Source: a virus
Direction: 5' to 3' (one strand)
Virus record (IMG/VR): IMGVR_UViG_3300043409_001227
Location: 1 to 32,614 of that record
Length of the DNA: 32,614 nucleotides
Shown here: piece by piece, positions 29,619 through 32,614 of the stretch
Numbering within the stretch: position 1 is the stretch's first letter
How the letters are laid out: every line of letters begins with the position of its first letter
Program-made: the position numbers and the translations under genes
Notes under the pieces: generated by a model
Databases searched by the model: none
Told to the model about the DNA's origin: nothing
Seen by the model: only the letters and a program-made list of their open reading frames with translations

Positions 29619-31907
29619 ATGCCCCATCAATCGCTCAAAATTCTGCCGGGTGTCGATCAGAATAAGACACCGGCCCTCAATGAGGCGGCTATTTCTCAGA
29701 GCCAGCTTGTCAGGTTCATCCCTGACAGGACACTGGTTGGGCTTGTCCAGAAGCTAGGCGGTTGGACGAAGTTCTTCTCCAATGCCATAGCTTCGACTGT
29801 AAGGTGCCTTTGGGCTTGGGAAGACACCAACTCCAATTCATATCTTGCGGTTGGGGCCGAAGCCTCCCTTCAGGTTATATCTGCGGGTAGCTCAACGGAC
29901 ATAACCCCAAAAGCGACAACCGTGAATGTCGCCGTCAATGCGACAACCGTGCTTGGCAGCAATGCTGTGGTCATTACAGACACCGGCAGGAACGTCAGCC
30001 AGTACGATGTCGTAGATATCCGGACGCAGATCAGCGTTGGCGGGCTCATACTTTTTGGCCAATACCCCTGCTACAACCCAACTGGCAGCGCCAATATCTA
30101 CACAATTTACGCGACAGATCCGCTGGGGAATGCTGCGCCCGCCCTGTTCTCTACAACTACCCCTGTGGTCACAACAGGCGCTTCTGGCACTGGTGCCGTA
30201 GCTACGTTGACCTTCGCTGGGGCGTATGTCTTCCCAGTTGGGAGCATCATTACGGTCGCTGGTGTCACGCCCGCCGGGTACAACGGCGCATATGTTGTGA
30301 CGGCCTCTTCTGCGGGCAGCGTCTCGTATGCGAGTGCGACAACAGGCGCGCAGACAGTTGCTGGGACTATTTCCAACAACGGTCTGGTCCCTCAATTTTC
30401 GACAACAATCAGCACTGCCAATATCACCGTCACCCTTGATAACCATGGGTATTTGGTTGGCGACACGTTCCCTGCTCTCATCGCTACCAGCGTTGGCGGC
30501 ATTACGATCTATGGGAATTACACGGTTCAGAGCGTCACATCTGCGAGCGCGTTCGTCATCGGTTCAAGGACCTCTGCCACATCTACGGCTTCTGGCTATG
30601 AGAACGCTGGCTTGGCTCATTATGTTTACCGCAAGGGGATCACACCTCCTCCGGCAGGGCAAGGCTATGGCTACGGCCCCTACGGAAGCGGCGCGTATGG
30701 CTTAGGGATAACTCCTCCCGTCACCCCTGGGACAACGATTACAGCGATTGATTGGACGTTGGACAATTGGGGCGAGACACTTATTGCCTGCCCTCTGAAT
30801 GGGCCGATATATGCATGGTCACCTACAACCGGCCAGCCGATTGGCACTGTGATCTCTGAGGCCCCCACCGTTAATGACGGCATGTTTGTCGCCATGCCAC
30901 AGCGGCAGATCATTGCTTGGGGATCGACTTTCAATGGTATCAAGGACCCCCTCCTGATCCGTTGGTGCGATGTAGACAACTACGATCAGTGGATTGTCAC
31001 GGTCACCAATCAGGCTGGCTATTATCGCATCCCCAAGGGATCTCGGATTGTCCAATGCATCCAAGCCGGGCAGCAGGGGCTTGTCTGGACTGACCTTGGC
31101 GTATGGGCGATGCAATACGTTGGGTCTCCCTATGTCTACCAGTTCAACGAGCTTGGAACAGGCTGCGGCCTTGTAGGCAGGAAAGCGGCTGCATCGGTCA
31201 ACGGCGTCGTCTATTGGATGGGGCAGAGCCAGTTCTACAAATTGTCTGGCAATGGTGTAGAGCCGATCCGCTGTCCGGTTTGGGATGTTGTTTTCCAAGA
31301 CTTGGATACGACAAACCTTGATCGCATCAGGGTTGCCCCAAACTCCCGCTTTGGCGAGATCACATGGTATTTCCCAACTTATGGGAATGGCGGCGAGAAC
31401 TATGGCTACGTGAAGTACAACTATGTCCTTGAGCAGTGGGACTACGGCTCCAACTCTACAGCCAACCCCTATGTGGCAAGGACTGCTTGGATCAACGAAT
31501 CTGTCCTTGGCGCTCCAATTGGTGCTGCCCTGAACAATTACATCTACCAGCATGAGACTTCGACAGACGCTGATGGCGTAGCGATGGATTCATATTTCCA
31601 AACTGGCTACTTCGTTCTCACCGAAGCTGATGTGAAGATGTTCATCGATCAGGTCTGGCCTGACATGAAGTGGGGCTACTACGGTGGGACGCAGGGTGCC
31701 AACGTCTTGCTGACTTTCTATGTCACAGACTTCGCCGGGCAGACGCCGATAGCGTATGGTCCGTTTACCCTGACGCAGGCCACAACCTACATCACCCCAA
31801 GGTTCCGGGGCCGTCTTGTCTCGATCAGGATTGAGAGCAATGACATCGGCTCGTTCTGGAGGCTTGGGAACTTCAGGTACAGGATTCAACCGGATGGGAA
31901 ATTCTGA
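29619..31907 (+). CDS. tail nozzle/hub beta-propeller protein
   Basis: 762 residues; ATG at 29619. N-terminus SLKILPGVDQNKTPALNEA and FIPDRTLVGLVQKLGGW is the usual start of P22 gp10/T7 gp12-type nozzle proteins. A short inserted module at about 184-260 (PVGSIITVAGVTPAGYN...GSVSYASATTG) is also found in the fibre at 24625. The propeller body continues with WTLDNWGETLIACPLNGPIYAW, QRQIIAWGST, WCDVDNYDQW, GLVWTDLGVWAMQYVG and YNYVLEQWDYG. It forms the distal tail tube below the adaptor ring and carries the needle or fibres. Overlaps the next start (TGATG). Confidence 0.85.
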   Translation: MPHQSLKILPGVDQNKTPALNEAAISQSQLVRFIPDRTLVGLVQKLGGWTKFFSNAIASTVRCLWAWEDTNSNSYLAVGAEASLQVISAGSSTDITPKATTVNVAVNATTVLGSNAVVITDTGRNVSQYDVVDIRTQISVGGLILFGQYPCYNPTGSANIYTIYATDPLGNAAPALFSTTTPVVTTGASGTGAVATLTFAGAYVFPVGSIITVAGVTPAGYNGAYVVTASSAGSVSYASATTGAQTVAGTISNNGLVPQFSTTISTANITVTLDNHGYLVGDTFPALIATSVGGITIYGNYTVQSVTSASAFVIGSRTSATSTASGYENAGLAHYVYRKGITPPPAGQGYGYGPYGSGAYGLGITPPVTPGTTITAIDWTLDNWGETLIACPLNGPIYAWSPTTGQPIGTVISEAPTVNDGMFVAMPQRQIIAWGSTFNGIKDPLLIRWCDVDNYDQWIVTVTNQAGYYRIPKGSRIVQCIQAGQQGLVWTDLGVWAMQYVGSPYVYQFNELGTGCGLVGRKAAASVNGVVYWMGQSQFYKLSGNGVEPIRCPVWDVVFQDLDTTNLDRIRVAPNSRFGEITWYFPTYGNGGENYGYVKYNYVLEQWDYGSNSTANPYVARTAWINESVLGAPIGAALNNYIYQHETSTDADGVAMDSYFQTGYFVLTEADVKMFIDQVWPDMKWGYYGGTQGANVLLTFYVTDFAGQTPIAYGPFTLTQATTYITPRFRGRLVSIRIESNDIGSFWRLGNFRYRIQPDGKF

Positions 31908-32362
31908 TGCCCGCATCGCTTGACGATATCCTCACTACCCAAAAGAATGGCGTCGTTGCCATCAACGGTCTCAACCAGAGCCTAAGGCTAATTGAGGCTG
32001 ATCTTCCGTGCATTTGCACCAATCTGGCGCTGCTCGTCACCGCTATCAACGGTGTGGCTGGCAACACATACCCATCAACTGTCAGCGCAACCATTGCTGC
32101 CTCAACAACAACCCTTTTGGTTGCCGGTACAGGCAAGCTGTTCAGCGTCTCCATCCCGGTACATGCCGGGTCTGCCCAAGTCTACGTCTATGACTCTGCG
32201 ACCACTGGCGGGATATCGGCAGCAAACCTGATCTATGCATCCTTGCCCTCCAATGCCGCCTCCTTCACCCCTTACCAAGATGTGAGGCTGCCGTATAAGA
32301 ATGGCCTAGTTCTGAAGACTGACGCCGGGATGAACTTCTGTGTCGGCTATACGCCAAATTAA
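31907..32362 (+). CDS. small tail-associated protein (151 aa)
   Basis: ATG at 31907 shares a base with the nozzle stop. An N-terminal helix (DDILTTQKNGVVAINGLNQSL) and a T/A/S-rich beta C-terminal part (STVSATIAASTTTLLVAG, VYVYDSA). No family is certain; this place and size fit a tail needle, plug or fibre-attachment protein. Confidence 0.6.
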   Translation: MPASLDDILTTQKNGVVAINGLNQSLRLIEADLPCICTNLALLVTAINGVAGNTYPSTVSATIAASTTTLLVAGTGKLFSVSIPVHAGSAQVYVYDSATTGGISAANLIYASLPSNAASFTPYQDVRLPYKNGLVLKTDAGMNFCVGYTPN

Positions 32363-32371
32363 GAGGACGCC

Positions 32372-32614
32372 ATGCCGCTGAAAAAGGGTTCCTCCAATGC
32401 TGTTGTAAGTTCTAACATCCGAGAGCTTATGAAATCTGATCACCCGCAGAAGCAGGCGATAGCTATTGCTCTCAGCGAATCACGCAAGAAGCGGGCTACC
32501 GGCGGCAAGCTCAAGGCTATGGCCCCTCCCATCCCTTCGCCGGGCACGGTCATCCAACCTCATGTAGGCCCCATCCATAGTGCGGTGGCTGGGAGGACTG
32601 ACCATCTCCCCATG
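32372..32614 (+). CDS. DUF6496-like N-terminus, K-x-G-G protein, cut by window end
   Basis: ATG at 32372 with GAGG 5 bases upstream; 81 codons to the window end without a stop. [16 protein letters not shown] and [14 protein letters not shown] follow the DUF6496-type pattern of phage proteins. Then comes a T-G-G-K element and a proline-rich stretch with [18 protein letters not shown], a string I associate with larger phage proteins of unknown role. Expected to continue beyond the window. Confidence 0.75.
   Translation, partial: MPLKKGSSNAVVSSNIRELMKSDHPQKQAIAIALSESRKKRATGGKLKAMAPPIPSPGTVIQPHVGPIHSAVAGRTDHLPM

Noticed and set aside
30819-31553. Leftward 244-residue frame inside the nozzle gene
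   Set aside because: Antisense shadow of a strongly supported tail gene.

Overview
The window is about 33 kb of a tailed, short-tailed (podovirus-type) bacteriophage genome. It carries both terminase subunits, a long P22-like portal, a scaffold-like protein, a major capsid protein, a P22 gp4-like head-tail adaptor, an adaptor/nozzle pair, tail fibres and a holin/endolysin pair. There is no tail tape measure, sheath or tube gene. The host is most likely an alphaproteobacterium. The holin resembles the GTA-type three-TM family, promoters in the left end carry GANTC sites (the CcrM methylation target of that class), and there are four exact copies of the chromosomal parS sequence used by alphaproteobacterial ParB. 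No integrase, replication or ParA/ParB gene is visible here, and both window ends cut through genes.

Layout. 1-1112: small rightward genes of unknown function, served by near-identical promoter/leader cassettes and two good intrinsic terminators. 1260-1892: terminase small subunit. 1893-3721: a leftward module that separates terS from terL. It has three small genes (zinc ribbon, unknown, HTH plus DUF551-like), four perfect parS sites, nested dyads and a structured divergent intergenic region. 3722-9230: small ORF, terminase large subunit, portal and a portal-distal protein. 9241-15135: a very unusual block with an 877-residue low-complexity protein, a fusion of an orotate-phosphoribosyltransferase-like domain to a PQQ/BamB-type beta-propeller, and a glycine-rich protein built from K-x-G-G-R motifs. 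15238-17387: small ORF, GroES-like co-chaperonin, scaffold-like protein and a conserved unknown, closed by a terminator. 17425-19110: own promoter, twin-hairpin leader, probable decoration protein, major capsid and terminator. 19189-21917: small virion-type proteins, gp4-like adaptor and zinc-ribbon protein. 21914-26319: two large mosaic tail fibres, the first with an S74 self-cleaving chaperone. 26328-28799: small accessory genes (including a cupin) and the lysis genes. 28842-32614: adaptor, beta-propeller nozzle-like protein, small tail protein and the start of another K-x-G-G gene.

How it fits together. Almost all rightward genes from 3722 on are packed with strong Shine-Dalgarno sites, and many overlap by 1-4 bases (TGATG, TAATG, ATGA), so the right 29 kb looks like one late morphogenesis/lysis operon with a few internal stops and restarts. 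The co-chaperonin next to scaffold and capsid suggests the capsid is folded by host GroEL. The parS cluster suggests that the phage genome is bound by a ParB clamp (host or self-encoded). This would suit a plasmid-like prophage or a ParB-mediated control of the leftward genes. The GANTC sites at two start-proximal promoters suggest a second link to host cell-cycle machinery. The two most notable items are the parS array and the phosphoribosyltransferase-propeller fusion.
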